Positions 14,964 to 23,215 of a stretch of DNA of 64,000 nucleotides are shown here, piece by piece. The translations under genes were made by a program, and so were the position numbers. Location of the stretch: contig JACQBA010000015.1 in NCBI GenBank assembly GCA_016194745.1, positions 217,358 through 281,357 on the forward strand. The letters are read 5' to 3'. The stretch is from Elusimicrobiota bacterium (GTDB lineage Bacteria > Elusimicrobiota > Elusimicrobia > UBA1565 > JACRDR01). Every line of letters starts with the position of its first letter. Position 1 is the first letter of the stretch. A model generated the notes under the pieces. It was not told the origin of the DNA. It did not search any database and saw only the letters and a list, made by a program, of their open reading frames with translations.

Positions 14964-16124
14964 TCATCGCGGCGAGATCGACGCCGATGACTTGGCATGC
15001 TCGCGAATCGCGGCGTAGAGCAGGAGGTCGTAGGCGGCCTTAAGCCCTCCGCCGATCAAGAGCGGCGTCGAGAGCGCGAGCGTCTGCATGACCCAGCCGG
15101 CCAGCGCGGGCCCGGCGCATTGCGCCAGGGCGCGGCTCGTGTTCGTCACGCTGGCGGCCGACTCGCGCTCGTGATCCTCCACGGCCGTCATCAAGAACGT
15201 CTGGCGCGTGGGGACGTCGATCTGCGACAGGGCGTGGCGCGCCAAGAGCAGCGCGACGGCAAGGCCCGGGGTGGGGGCGAAGGCGAGGGCGATCAGGAAC
15301 ATATTGGAGATCAAATGGGAGAAGACCATGGTCTCGACCAAGCCGAAGCGCTCGGAGGCCGGCTCCGCGAGCAGGTAGGACGCGCCGGAGACGATCTGGG
15401 CGCCAAAAGCGATCCACCCCAGCGTCGAGAGTGCAATCTGAAAGCGCGCGTGGAACCAGTACAGAACGAGGCTTTGGACGATGAAGCCTCCGGCGAAAGA
15501 GTCGACGGCGAAAAGAACAGCCAGGCGCTTAATGAAGGGACTGAGCGGCGCGGCGGAGGACTCTAGGTGCGAGGGACGGCGATGATCGCCCATCCGAGAA
15601 TAGAGCGCGAGCTGAAGAAAACCGCCCGCAAGGAAGATCCAGAAGAAACGGGCCGGAGCGACGAACTCTCGCGCCAGGGCCGCGGCGCCGAGCGCGGCCG
15701 CGGCATAGCCGAGCAGGTTGTACAAGCTGTAAAGCCGGGTCATGCGCTCGTGCTCGACGACGCGGGACAAGGCGACCTGCTCGAGCGTGAGAAAGGGCCC
15801 GGTCTCGCCGGTGCCGACGGCGATGTTCCCGAGCATCGCGCCTAAGACGACGGCCCACGCGTGATCGGAAAGGAGAAAGGTCGTCGCGGAGACGACGATG
15901 AGTCCGCACAACGCCATGAGGATCGCCCGAGGGCCATGCCGCTGCGCCGGCCTGCGGACGGCGAGGGTGAATACGGCGCTGGCGAGAAGGGGCAAGGCGA
16001 CCGCGACGCCTAGCTGCCGCGGGCTCAAGCCCAATCGAACGAGATAGATCGGATAGAAGACTCCCAGGTAGCCGTAGCAGAACGTGCGGACGGCTTTGGC
16101 CGCGAGAATGAGACTAGCGGCCAT
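14964..16124 (-). CDS. MFS transporter
   Basis: A 386-residue protein with about 12 helices. Helix 1 begins LAAKAVRTFCYGYLGVFYPI, and the loop between helices 2 and 3 carries the MFS motif in degenerate form (RRPAQRHGPRAIL). The second half opens with IKRLAVLFAVDSFAGGFIVQ, and a later loop has VPTRQTFLMTAVEDHERESA, a pattern shared with multidrug-type MFS carriers. It is the last gene of the seven-gene chr-led operon and its start overlaps the end of the DUF5916 gene by 11 nt. Substrate unknown. Confidence 0.85.
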   Translation of the reverse strand: MAASLILAAKAVRTFCYGYLGVFYPIYLVRLGLSPRQLGVAVALPLLASAVFTLAVRRPAQRHGPRAILMALCGLIVVSATTFLLSDHAWAVVLGAMLGNIAVGTGETGPFLTLEQVALSRVVEHERMTRLYSLYNLLGYAAAALGAAALAREFVAPARFFWIFLAGGFLQLALYSRMGDHRRPSHLESSAAPLSPFIKRLAVLFAVDSFAGGFIVQSLVLYWFHARFQIALSTLGWIAFGAQIVSGASYLLAEPASERFGLVETMVFSHLISNMFLIALAFAPTPGLAVALLLARHALSQIDVPTRQTFLMTAVEDHERESAASVTNTSRALAQCAGPALAGWVMQTLALSTPLLIGGGLKAAYDLLLYAAIREHAKSSASISPR

Positions 16125-18342
16125 AGAGAAACGTCATCTTGAGTTGCAGCTGGTTGGACGGTCGCTCGAGACCGCGTCCGGTCGCGACGTTGTAGATAAG
16201 ATAGAGATCGCTGTTGGGTCGGAACAAATAGCGTAGGCGCGCGTTCACGCTGCTCAACTGGGCGGCGGTGTTGACCTGGATGAAGAGGTCGCTCAGCCAT
16301 TTGCGCGAGAAATTGTAGCTCGTGCGCGTGGCCAAGAGGTTCGTCGTGAAACGTCCCTGCGGAAGCGTCACGCGGTTGTAGCTCTCCTCGAGGCTCACGC
16401 GCAGGTGCGCGTTCGGCCGCAGGGAGGCCGTGCCCGTCGTCTCGTAGCGTTCGCCGCCGTAGAAACCGCCCCATTTTTCGCCGGCGGTGATGACGATGCG
16501 GCGGCTCGCGTCGGAACTGACGCTCACGCGCGGCCGGTTGAAGTGGTAGCGACCGTCCGGGATGACGATGCCCGGCCTGATCTCGAAGGGCTCCGGCAGG
16601 ACGTCGGTCACGTACTCGATGGGCCGCACGAGCACGTCGGACGAGTTGCGGAACTGAGTGTCCATGGTCAGCTCGGTCTGGCTCGTGGCCAGGTTTCCCG
16701 CGCGGTCCTGGAAGTACTCTTCTTGAGTCTCGAATTCAAACTGCTTGACGATCGGAAGCCAAGAAGGGATCGGCTTATACGCCGCTTGGCCGAAGTATTG
16801 GCGGATCCCGGTCCGCTCGACGAAGCCGATCTCGGGGTTGAAGTGGCTGCCGATGTCCTCGTACGCTGTAAGAAAACGAAACAGGTCGTTCTCATAGCGC
16901 GAGTCCACTCGCCCCGAGAGCACGCTGCTGCGGACCATCGGAGTGTCGCTGCCCATGAGGAAGCCTTTGAGCTGCCAGTAATCCGAGACGCTGTACTGAC
17001 CGTCGACCCCGCCGATGCGGTTGTAGGCGGTCGGGCCGCCCTGCCGATTTCCGGCGATGACGCCGACGTAGGAGCGGTCGTAGAGATCGTACTTGACGCG
17101 CGCCACGGTGAAGTCCTCCTGCGGCACGCCCGCTCCTTCCGACTGATCCCCGATCTGGCGGCTCTGCACCTGAAAGAGCCCGACCTCGAAGGGCCCGGTC
17201 TTGCCGGCGACCTTCGCGCCGAAGTTGATGGGCACCGGCTGCCCGGCGGGCGTGAGGCCCATGCGTCGGGTGAAGAACGCCTGATTGGCCCCCTGCACGC
17301 CGAACACGAACACGCCGGCGTTTTCGAGGAAGAAGTCCCGCTTCTCCGGAAAGAACACCGGAAAGCGGCTCAAGTTCACGACTTGCTGGTCGGCCTCGAT
17401 CTGCCCGAAGTCGGGATTGACGGTGAATTCGGAGGTGAGCGACGGTGTGATCCCGATGCGCGCGACCTCGATGCCCATCGTGCCGAAGCCGCCGAATAGA
17501 AATCCGGGACCGCCGATGCGCCCGAGTCCGTTTCGCCAGCCGCCCGTCGCGTAAGGCTTGATCTCGAAGACCGGCCGCCGCTTGAGCTGCTCGAGGCCCG
17601 AGAGCTCCCCGGCTTGGGAGACGCGCTCGAGCCCGAACGAGCGCTGCCAGGAGGTCCAAAGGCTTTCCTCGGCCTTTCGGCGGACGCGCCGCGAGGCGTT
17701 GAACCCCCAGATCCTGGGGTTATCGCGGAAGCGCAGCGACATGAGCGGGATCGCGATCTCGGCCGTCCAGCCCTTTTCGTCGATGAGGGCCTCAGAGGTC
17801 CAGCGAGCGTTCCACGAAACATTGATGTCGCGCCCCTCGTCGGTCACGAGGGCGTCCTGCTGGGTGCCGAGCGGGTTGACCGCGAAGCGGTAGGCGTTCC
17901 TCAAGTCGTGGTTGGTGTCGAGGAGGATCTCGACCTTGTCGTCGTTGGCGAAGTCCCCGTCGCGGGCGAGCTCGCGCGCGTTGATCTGGCTCGGCGCGGA
18001 GTCGAAGGCGCGGATGCCGATGTAGAGATTCTCCGCGTCATAGAGCACGCGGATCTCGGTGCGCTCCGAAGGAGCACGGCCCAGGTCCGGCTCGGTCTGG
18101 ATGAAGTCCGTCGCCGGCTCCGCCGTGCCCCACGCCGGCTCGCTCAGCGCGCCGTCGATGACGATCGGCTCCTTAATGAAGTGCGCGCGAAGGCCGCGCT
18201 TGCCGGCCGGGGCCGTCGGCGCGGCCGCCGCCGGGTCCGCGGTTGGCTGCGGCCGCGCCGCCGCCGCGTGCGAGGCGAGAAGCGAGGCGGCGAGCGCCGC
18301 CCCGCGAAGCGTGATTCTCGTTGGAGGTCTACTTCGTCCCAT
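16114..18342 (-). CDS. CBM9-like/DUF5916 outer-membrane beta-barrel protein
   Basis: A 742-residue secreted protein. After an Ala-rich signal peptide comes a CBM9-like beta sandwich (about residues 48-235): HFIKEPIVIDGALSEPAWG, RTEIRVLYDAENLYIGIRAF, DKVEILLDTNHDLRNAYRFA and WTAEIAIPLMSLRF. A C-terminal DUF5916 barrel follows (FFPEKRDFFLENAGVFVFG, then alternating aromatic strands), ending LKMTFLYGR. Members sit in the outer membrane of Bacteroidota, Gemmatimonadota, Acidobacteriota and similar phyla; the substrate is unknown. It overlaps its upstream neighbour by 14 nt and the MFS gene by 11 nt. Presence in a chromate-type operon is unusual. Confidence 0.85.
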   Translation of the reverse strand: MGRSRPPTRITLRGAALAASLLASHAAAARPQPTADPAAAAPTAPAGKRGLRAHFIKEPIVIDGALSEPAWGTAEPATDFIQTEPDLGRAPSERTEIRVLYDAENLYIGIRAFDSAPSQINARELARDGDFANDDKVEILLDTNHDLRNAYRFAVNPLGTQQDALVTDEGRDINVSWNARWTSEALIDEKGWTAEIAIPLMSLRFRDNPRIWGFNASRRVRRKAEESLWTSWQRSFGLERVSQAGELSGLEQLKRRPVFEIKPYATGGWRNGLGRIGGPGFLFGGFGTMGIEVARIGITPSLTSEFTVNPDFGQIEADQQVVNLSRFPVFFPEKRDFFLENAGVFVFGVQGANQAFFTRRMGLTPAGQPVPINFGAKVAGKTGPFEVGLFQVQSRQIGDQSEGAGVPQEDFTVARVKYDLYDRSYVGVIAGNRQGGPTAYNRIGGVDGQYSVSDYWQLKGFLMGSDTPMVRSSVLSGRVDSRYENDLFRFLTAYEDIGSHFNPEIGFVERTGIRQYFGQAAYKPIPSWLPIVKQFEFETQEEYFQDRAGNLATSQTELTMDTQFRNSSDVLVRPIEYVTDVLPEPFEIRPGIVIPDGRYHFNRPRVSVSSDASRRIVITAGEKWGGFYGGERYETTGTASLRPNAHLRVSLEESYNRVTLPQGRFTTNLLATRTSYNFSRKWLSDLFIQVNTAAQLSSVNARLRYLFRPNSDLYLIYNVATGRGLERPSNQLQLKMTFLYGR

Positions 18343-19063
18343 CGGGCCTCGCCCTGAACTCGTCGAAGTAGACCACGCTGTCCGCCTTCGACCAGACGCC
18401 CACGCGGCCCGAGATCGGCTCGGTCCAGTCGTCCTCGAGCGTGAGCGTGCCGTCCAAGTAGGCTCGGATGTGCTTTCCCGAGGTCACCACTTTCAGATCA
18501 TGCCACTTGAGCGTCTCGGTCGGCGCGTTGCGGATCCATTTGACGGAGCTGCGCTTGCCGCGCACGTACTTGAACAACACCAAATTGTTCTCAAGCGCGT
18601 TGGCCCGCACGACGAGGTAGTCGCCGCTGGGCTTCAAGTTGAAGACGATGCCGGCGCCCTGGTCGATGCGGCCGGCCATGGGCTTGAACCGAAGGGAAAT
18701 CTCTCCGTTCTCGAACGTCTCTAGGTCGCGCAGCACGGCAAGCGGAAAGTAGGCGTAGGCTTTGACGCTGTCCAAAAATTCGGCGTAGCGCTGCCCGTAG
18801 AGAGCGCGCGCCTTGTCCGCCAGGTTCGCGGACGCTTGACCCTCCCGCCATTTGCTTCCGTCCACGACCAGGACCTTGTTCTCGCCGTCCTTTCCCACGC
18901 GCCACACGCCGACGACGGGGGCGAATGCTGCCGGCTCCGCGCCGACGGTGTCCTTGTCAAAATCCGCCGTGACTGCGGCGGTCGCGGCCTCCGCGCTTTC
19001 AGAAACAACCGAGATCGAAAAGACGGATAGCGCCGATAGGGTCAGCCAGCGTCTCATCTTCAT
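18329..19063 (-). CDS. Secreted LamG/DUF1080-like (concanavalin-fold) protein
   Basis: A 244-residue protein with signal peptide (MKMRRWLTLSALSVFSISVV), then a single beta-sandwich domain: FDKDTVGAEPAAFAPVVGVW, FENGEISLRFKPMAGRIDQG, GIVFNLKPSGDYLVVRANAL, WHDLKVVTSGKHIRAYLDGT and RVGVWSKADSVVYFDEFRA. This is the layout of DUF1080/LamG-like jelly rolls found in 3-keto-glucoside hydrolases and lectin-like proteins. No catalytic pair can be assigned by eye. AGGGA precedes the ATG by 8 nt, and the start overlaps the permease stop (ATGA). Probably periplasmic or surface exposed. Confidence 0.75.
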   Translation of the reverse strand: MKMRRWLTLSALSVFSISVVSESAEAATAAVTADFDKDTVGAEPAAFAPVVGVWRVGKDGENKVLVVDGSKWREGQASANLADKARALYGQRYAEFLDSVKAYAYFPLAVLRDLETFENGEISLRFKPMAGRIDQGAGIVFNLKPSGDYLVVRANALENNLVLFKYVRGKRSSVKWIRNAPTETLKWHDLKVVTSGKHIRAYLDGTLTLEDDWTEPISGRVGVWSKADSVVYFDEFRARPDGTK

Positions 19064-20379
19064 GGTTTAGTTCCCTCCGAGAGAAACGTTGCCGTCGAAC
19101 GCCGGCACCACGCCGCGCCGACGAGGCACAGCGAGGGAAGTATCAGATAGAACCAAAGCCACGCCGGTCCAACGCTTTTCGCCATGGGATAACCCGGGTA
19201 GTCACGAGGCGGCTGCGCGACCGCGGACTTCCCCGTGAGCCGAAAGATGATCGGGAGGATCTCCTCCTCGCTGTTGGAGGTGCTGCGGTCCGATTTCCCA
19301 TCGTACTCGTAGGCGATCCAGCCGTAGTCCCCCTCGCTCATCGCGACCACGAGCTTGGGAACGGCGCGACGAAGCCTGTCCAAGATGTTGCGCTCCAGGT
19401 CTTGAAAACGGGAATCGTCGCGCGTGAGATGCACCGTGATCTTAAGAGGCTTTGGAATTCGCGTCAGAGCGCTCTCGACCCCCGGACTGAAGGAATTCCG
19501 CCTATCCTCACTGACGTCACGGGAAAATCGGACGGTTGAGCCCACGAGCCCGGCGAGCGCGGCCGCGAGAAGAATTAAGGATAGGGCGCGCAGCTTGCGG
19601 CCTGGCGGCGCCGCGGGTAAGAGGACGGAGGCGATCCCCAGCGCCCCCGCGCCCACCGCAGCCAAACGGAAGGCGCCTTCAGTCAAGAAAAGCCCGCGCT
19701 CGAAGGGCCGCAGCGCCGCCGTCAGCGACAGCGGGGCGAGAGCTGCAACCGGGCCGCTCCCGGAGGAGCCGGCGAAATCGAGCACCCACGAGCCCAAGAT
19801 CAGCGCGAGCGCCGCCAGCGCGGCCGTCGAGACCGAGGTCGCGACGGCGGAGGCGAAAATGCTGACGCCCGCGAGGGCGAACGCGTAGAGCGTGTAGCCC
19901 AATAGCAGGTTCAGCAATTCGGGGACGTGAAGATGGCCTCCGCGCAGGACCCAGAGCAGCGCCGCGGAGCCGCCGGGGATCAGCGCGATCACCCAGGCGA
20001 TCGAGAGGGCGCAGGCCTTCGCCGCGACGGCGGATCCGGGGCTTACCGGCAGCTGAAGCAGCAGCTTCATCGAGCCGCTTTCCTTCTCCGCGCCCAAGGA
20101 GCGGATGGCGACGAACGGGAAGAGCAAGGTCAGCGCCAGGTAATAGGCGCCGAAGGTGGGCGTCAGGACGCCGTCCAGCGGAGAGAGGCCGCGCGCCGCG
20201 TCCGTACCGGGAGGCGCCGAGCGGCTCGCCTCGGCGAAAAGCGCGGCGGCCTGGATGAAGCTGTAGCCGACCAACAAGGATAAGATCAGCATCATGCCCC
20301 AGAACGCCCCGGAGCGCAGAATGTCCCGCAGCTCCGCCGCAAGCAGAAGGCGCTGCCGACGCGCGCTAAGTGAGAGCAA
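19060..20379 (-). CDS. ABC-2 permease fused to a GldG-like segment
   Basis: About 439 residues from a TTG start that has GGAGG 9 nt upstream, inside the end of the ATPase gene. The N-terminal two thirds form an ABC-2/GldF-type permease: ELRDILRSGAFWGMMLILSL, then LALTLLFPFVAIRSLGAEKE with the ExGSM motif (SGSMKLLLQLPVSP). The C-terminal third resembles a shortened GldG: SEDRRNSFSPGVESALTRIP, PLKITVHLTRDDSRFQDLER and a final membrane helix LWFYLILPSLCLVGAAWC. GldF and GldG are usually separate proteins, so this is a compact fusion. It pairs with the adjacent ATPase. Confidence 0.75.
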   Translation of the reverse strand: MLSLSARRQRLLLAAELRDILRSGAFWGMMLILSLLVGYSFIQAAALFAEASRSAPPGTDAARGLSPLDGVLTPTFGAYYLALTLLFPFVAIRSLGAEKESGSMKLLLQLPVSPGSAVAAKACALSIAWVIALIPGGSAALLWVLRGGHLHVPELLNLLLGYTLYAFALAGVSIFASAVATSVSTAALAALALILGSWVLDFAGSSGSGPVAALAPLSLTAALRPFERGLFLTEGAFRLAAVGAGALGIASVLLPAAPPGRKLRALSLILLAAALAGLVGSTVRFSRDVSEDRRNSFSPGVESALTRIPKPLKITVHLTRDDSRFQDLERNILDRLRRAVPKLVVAMSEGDYGWIAYEYDGKSDRSTSNSEEEILPIIFRLTGKSAVAQPPRDYPGYPMAKSVGPAWLWFYLILPSLCLVGAAWCRRSTATFLSEGTKP

Positions 20380-21091
20380 GGAAGATGTCCTCCAGGCTTG
20401 CGTTCGGCGACCCCGCGAGACGGCGCAGGTCCTCCATCGATCCTTCGCCGACCAAGCGGCCGGCGCAAAGCAGCAAGAGGCGGTCGCAGATCCTCTGCGC
20501 ATCCGTGAGCTGATGGATGGAGAGGAGCAAGGTTTTTCCCTGCGCGCGAGTCTCGCGCAGCAGATCCATGACCGCGCGGGTCTGGCGCAGGTCCAAGCCG
20601 TCGAAGGGCTCGTCCAGGATCAAGAGCGGCTGCGGCGCGAGGAGACCGAGGGCCAGCAGGCAGCGCTTGAGCGTGCCTTTGGACAGATGCCCCATCCTCG
20701 TATTCAGAGCGCCCGAGATTTCCAGGCGGTCGATCACACGGCGCAGACGCGCGTCCTCTTGCCCGTGCAGCGCCTGAAAGAGCCGCAGGACCTCGAGGAC
20801 ACTTCGCTCCGGATACGGCGAGATCCCGTCGGGCAGATAGAACATCGTCTCCTTGCGTCGCGGGCCCGGCAGAGGACGTTCGTCCCTTTCGACCGAGCCC
20901 GCGTCGGTCTCAAGCAGGCCCGTCAGGCACTCGATCAGCGTCGTCTTTCCCGCGCCGTTGGGTCCGATCAGCCCGAGAATCTCGCCCTCCCTCACCTCGA
21001 AGCTCACGGCGCTCAGTGCTTGGAAATCCTCGAACGTTTTGGACAGGCCTGAAGCGGTCAGCAGCGGACCTGCGTTCACCGGATGATCCAT
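20366..21091 (-). CDS. ABC transporter ATP-binding protein
   Basis: A 241-residue cytoplasmic ATPase of the ABC-2/GldA type: Walker A GPNGAGKTT (about 43-51), a Q-loop region FYLPDGISPYP, signature LSKGTLKRCLLALGLL (LSKGT instead of LSGGQ), Walker B PLLILDEPFDGLD and the H-loop SIHQ. It drives the permease encoded next, whose start lies inside its coding end. Its own start overlaps the chrA end by 16 nt, linking it to the chromate genes. Function beyond powering export is unknown. Confidence 0.9.
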   Translation of the reverse strand: MDHPVNAGPLLTASGLSKTFEDFQALSAVSFEVREGEILGLIGPNGAGKTTLIECLTGLLETDAGSVERDERPLPGPRRKETMFYLPDGISPYPERSVLEVLRLFQALHGQEDARLRRVIDRLEISGALNTRMGHLSKGTLKRCLLALGLLAPQPLLILDEPFDGLDLRQTRAVMDLLRETRAQGKTLLLSIHQLTDAQRICDRLLLLCAGRLVGEGSMEDLRRLAGSPNASLEDIFLALT

Positions 21092-22185
21092 GTCCTTAGG
21101 GCGACGCCGCCTATCCCGGCGCCGAGCACGATCCAGTGCTCGGGGACCTTCTTCCAGATCAACGCAAGCGCGGCGACTGCGATCGCGACGGTTGTAGAAT
21201 CAACGAGCGAACGCCGGCCCAAGACGATGACCGCTCCGGCGATCGCGCCGACGGCCGCGGCGGTCACGCCGTCGACGAACGCCGCGATGGCGGGGCGCTT
21301 GCCGTAGCGCTTGAAGTAGGGCGCGGGGATCACGGTGAAGAGGTAGCAGGGCAGGAAGGTCCCGAGCGCCGCGACGCACGCGCCGGGAAGACCGGCGACC
21401 AGAAAACCGATGAATCCGACCGTGATCACGACTGGACCGGGGGTGATCATCGCCACCGCCACCGCGTCGAGGAATTGGCGATCGTTCAGCCAGCCGTGCT
21501 CCTTCACGACGCCCCCATAGAGGAACGGCACGATCGCCAGACCACTGCCGAAGACGAACGCGCCGGCCTTCCCGAAGAACGCGAAGATCGCCGCGAGCAG
21601 GGTGGGATCGACGGCCGCGAGCGGCGCTCCGGACGCGGCTCGCCACGGAGGACTCCTCATCAGCCAGACGAGGATCCCGGCGGCCAGAAAAAAGAGCACG
21701 TTTTCGCTTTCGGTCCTGATGGTGACCCCTGCGGCCGCGAGGAAGATCAGCCACAGGAGCTTGTCCTTTCCGATCGTCTTCTTCGTCAGGCGATAGGCGC
21801 CGCACGCGATGATGGCGATGACGCACGCGCCGATCGTGTAGAAGGCGGCCTGCATCCAGTCCAAACCCCCGTAACGGCGGTAGGCCCAGCCCAACGCGAC
21901 GACCATGATAAAGGAAGGCAGGATGAAGGCCGATCCGACGACTGTCGCGCCCCAGACGCCGTAATGGACGTAGCCCAGGTAGATCGCGGTCTGCGCCGCG
22001 AGAGGTCCGGGCGCGAGTTGTGCGAGGGCGAGGCCCTCCTTAAAATCCGCCTCGGCGATCCAGCGCCTCTGCTCGACCAGATCGCGCTGCATGTAGCCGA
22101 CGAGCGCGACGGGGCCGCCGAAGCCTACCGCGCCTAGTCTGAGAAAATAGAGGCAGATTTCCCGAAGGGAATAGCCGGTCGTCAT
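21076..22185 (-). CDS. chrA: Chromate transporter ChrA (bidomain)
   Basis: A 369-residue membrane protein with two CHR domains. The first carries YFLRLGAVGFGGPVALVGYM and the characteristic LAQLAPGPLAAQTAIYLGY. The second carries FFGKAGAFVFGSGLAIVPFL and VAMITPGPVVITVGFIGFLV. These FGGP and TPGP motifs are diagnostic. ChrA proteins export chromate through proton coupling. ATG 22185 is chosen because it overlaps the chrB stop (ATGA) and gives the family length; an upstream extension runs antisense-like inside chrB. Confidence 0.93.
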   Translation of the reverse strand: MTTGYSLREICLYFLRLGAVGFGGPVALVGYMQRDLVEQRRWIAEADFKEGLALAQLAPGPLAAQTAIYLGYVHYGVWGATVVGSAFILPSFIMVVALGWAYRRYGGLDWMQAAFYTIGACVIAIIACGAYRLTKKTIGKDKLLWLIFLAAAGVTIRTESENVLFFLAAGILVWLMRSPPWRAASGAPLAAVDPTLLAAIFAFFGKAGAFVFGSGLAIVPFLYGGVVKEHGWLNDRQFLDAVAVAMITPGPVVITVGFIGFLVAGLPGACVAALGTFLPCYLFTVIPAPYFKRYGKRPAIAAFVDGVTAAAVGAIAGAVIVLGRRSLVDSTTVAIAVAALALIWKKVPEHWIVLGAGIGGVALRTWIIR

Positions 22186-23165
22186 TTGGGCTTGCTGAAG
22201 GAAGCGTAAAAGGCATCGAACAGAGCGAGTCCGGCCTCGAGGCGTTTGGAGTCCTCGGGATGGACCGCGCAAAGCCCGCGGACGACTTGCGCGAATCCCG
22301 CGGCCTCGTGCCGCCCGAACTTGGCGTCCTTGAGATCGATGTCGTGCACGATCTCCGCGATCTGTGTGAGCGCCGGGTCGTCGAGCCGCAAGCGCTTCAT
22401 CAGCGTCTCGAAGGTGCACCAGTCGCCGAAATGCGTGAACTCCCCCTCCGCCATGTCGAATCGGATCTCCGCGGCGCTTTGCCGTTCGTAGGGCGCGGCG
22501 ACGAACTTAAACCGTGCCTTCGGATCCACATAACGCCGCACAAGCCACGCCGAGGCCAGGCGGTCGATGTGCGGCGATTTTCGGGTGACCCAGATCTTTC
22601 CCTTCAGCTCGGCAACCTTCACCGGCGGCGGCGGCGCGGGGCTTTTCACGACCGACCGCGCCTTCGCCTGCCGAAGAACCGCGTTCGCCGCCGATGCGGC
22701 CGCTTCCACCTTTGCCCGATTGGGCGCCCGGAAGAAGTCGATACGGCGCAGGCGCTCCAGCTCCGCCTGATGCTCGCCCCATTGCCGCTCCAAGCGCAAC
22801 AGAGGCTCGGACTTGATGTGCCCGCCTTCGAGCGCGCTCTTGATCTTTTCCTTCCATGCCTCAACGGCGTCAATCAGTCCTGCAAAGTCCCCGGCGCGGG
22901 CGTTTTGGAACGTCTTGATGATCTCCTTGTCTTCCAGGCCGGTTACGGAATCACCCGCGAAGATCGACGCGTCTCCATTCATCTGGAGGATCTCCTTGCG
23001 GAGCCAATCGAAGTCTTCCCGTGAGCCGGGAGCGTCGGGCAGGACATAGATGGAGTTCTTGATGGGGACGGCGCCCAGCGCTTGGAGCTTGCGTCCGACC
23101 TTGGCGCGGACGTAGGTGGGCTCGGCGGGAAGCTGGTGGGTCAGAAGGAGCCAGGTTCGTTTCAT
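22182..23165 (-). CDS. chrB: Chromate resistance protein / regulator ChrB
   Basis: A 327-residue protein with both ChrB parts. The N-terminal half (WLLLTHQLPAEPTYVRAKVG, ALGAVPIKNSIYVLPD) is PaaX-like winged-helix related. The C-terminal chromate-resistance domain starts WVTRKSPHIDRLASAWLVRR and continues GEFTHFGDWCTFETLMKRL and FGRHEAAGF. In characterised systems ChrB senses chromate and regulates chrA. Here it is the first gene of a seven-gene operon and its promoter carries a tandem repeated operator. The start lies 9 nt from the -10, so the mRNA is nearly leaderless. Confidence 0.92.
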   Translation of the reverse strand: MKRTWLLLTHQLPAEPTYVRAKVGRKLQALGAVPIKNSIYVLPDAPGSREDFDWLRKEILQMNGDASIFAGDSVTGLEDKEIIKTFQNARAGDFAGLIDAVEAWKEKIKSALEGGHIKSEPLLRLERQWGEHQAELERLRRIDFFRAPNRAKVEAAASAANAVLRQAKARSVVKSPAPPPPVKVAELKGKIWVTRKSPHIDRLASAWLVRRYVDPKARFKFVAAPYERQSAAEIRFDMAEGEFTHFGDWCTFETLMKRLRLDDPALTQIAEIVHDIDLKDAKFGRHEAAGFAQVVRGLCAVHPEDSKRLEAGLALFDAFYASFSKPK

Positions 23166-23167
23166 TT

Positions 23168-23203
23168 AACAGCTGTTATAGTAAAACGGCTGTTATATTA
23201 CAA
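23168..23203 (-). promoter_or_regulatory. chrB promoter with tandem 13-bp operator
   Basis: On the minus strand TTGTAA (23198-23203), a 17-nt spacer and TATAAC (23175-23180) form a sigma-70-like promoter. On the plus strand AAC(A/G)GCTGTTATA occurs twice, at 23168-23180 and 23185-23197, with a 17-bp period; the first copy includes the palindrome AACAGCTGTT. The copies cover the -10 and the spacer, an ideal position for repression, most simply by ChrB itself. Confidence 0.6.
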
Positions 23204-23215
23204 CTGGGGACTACT

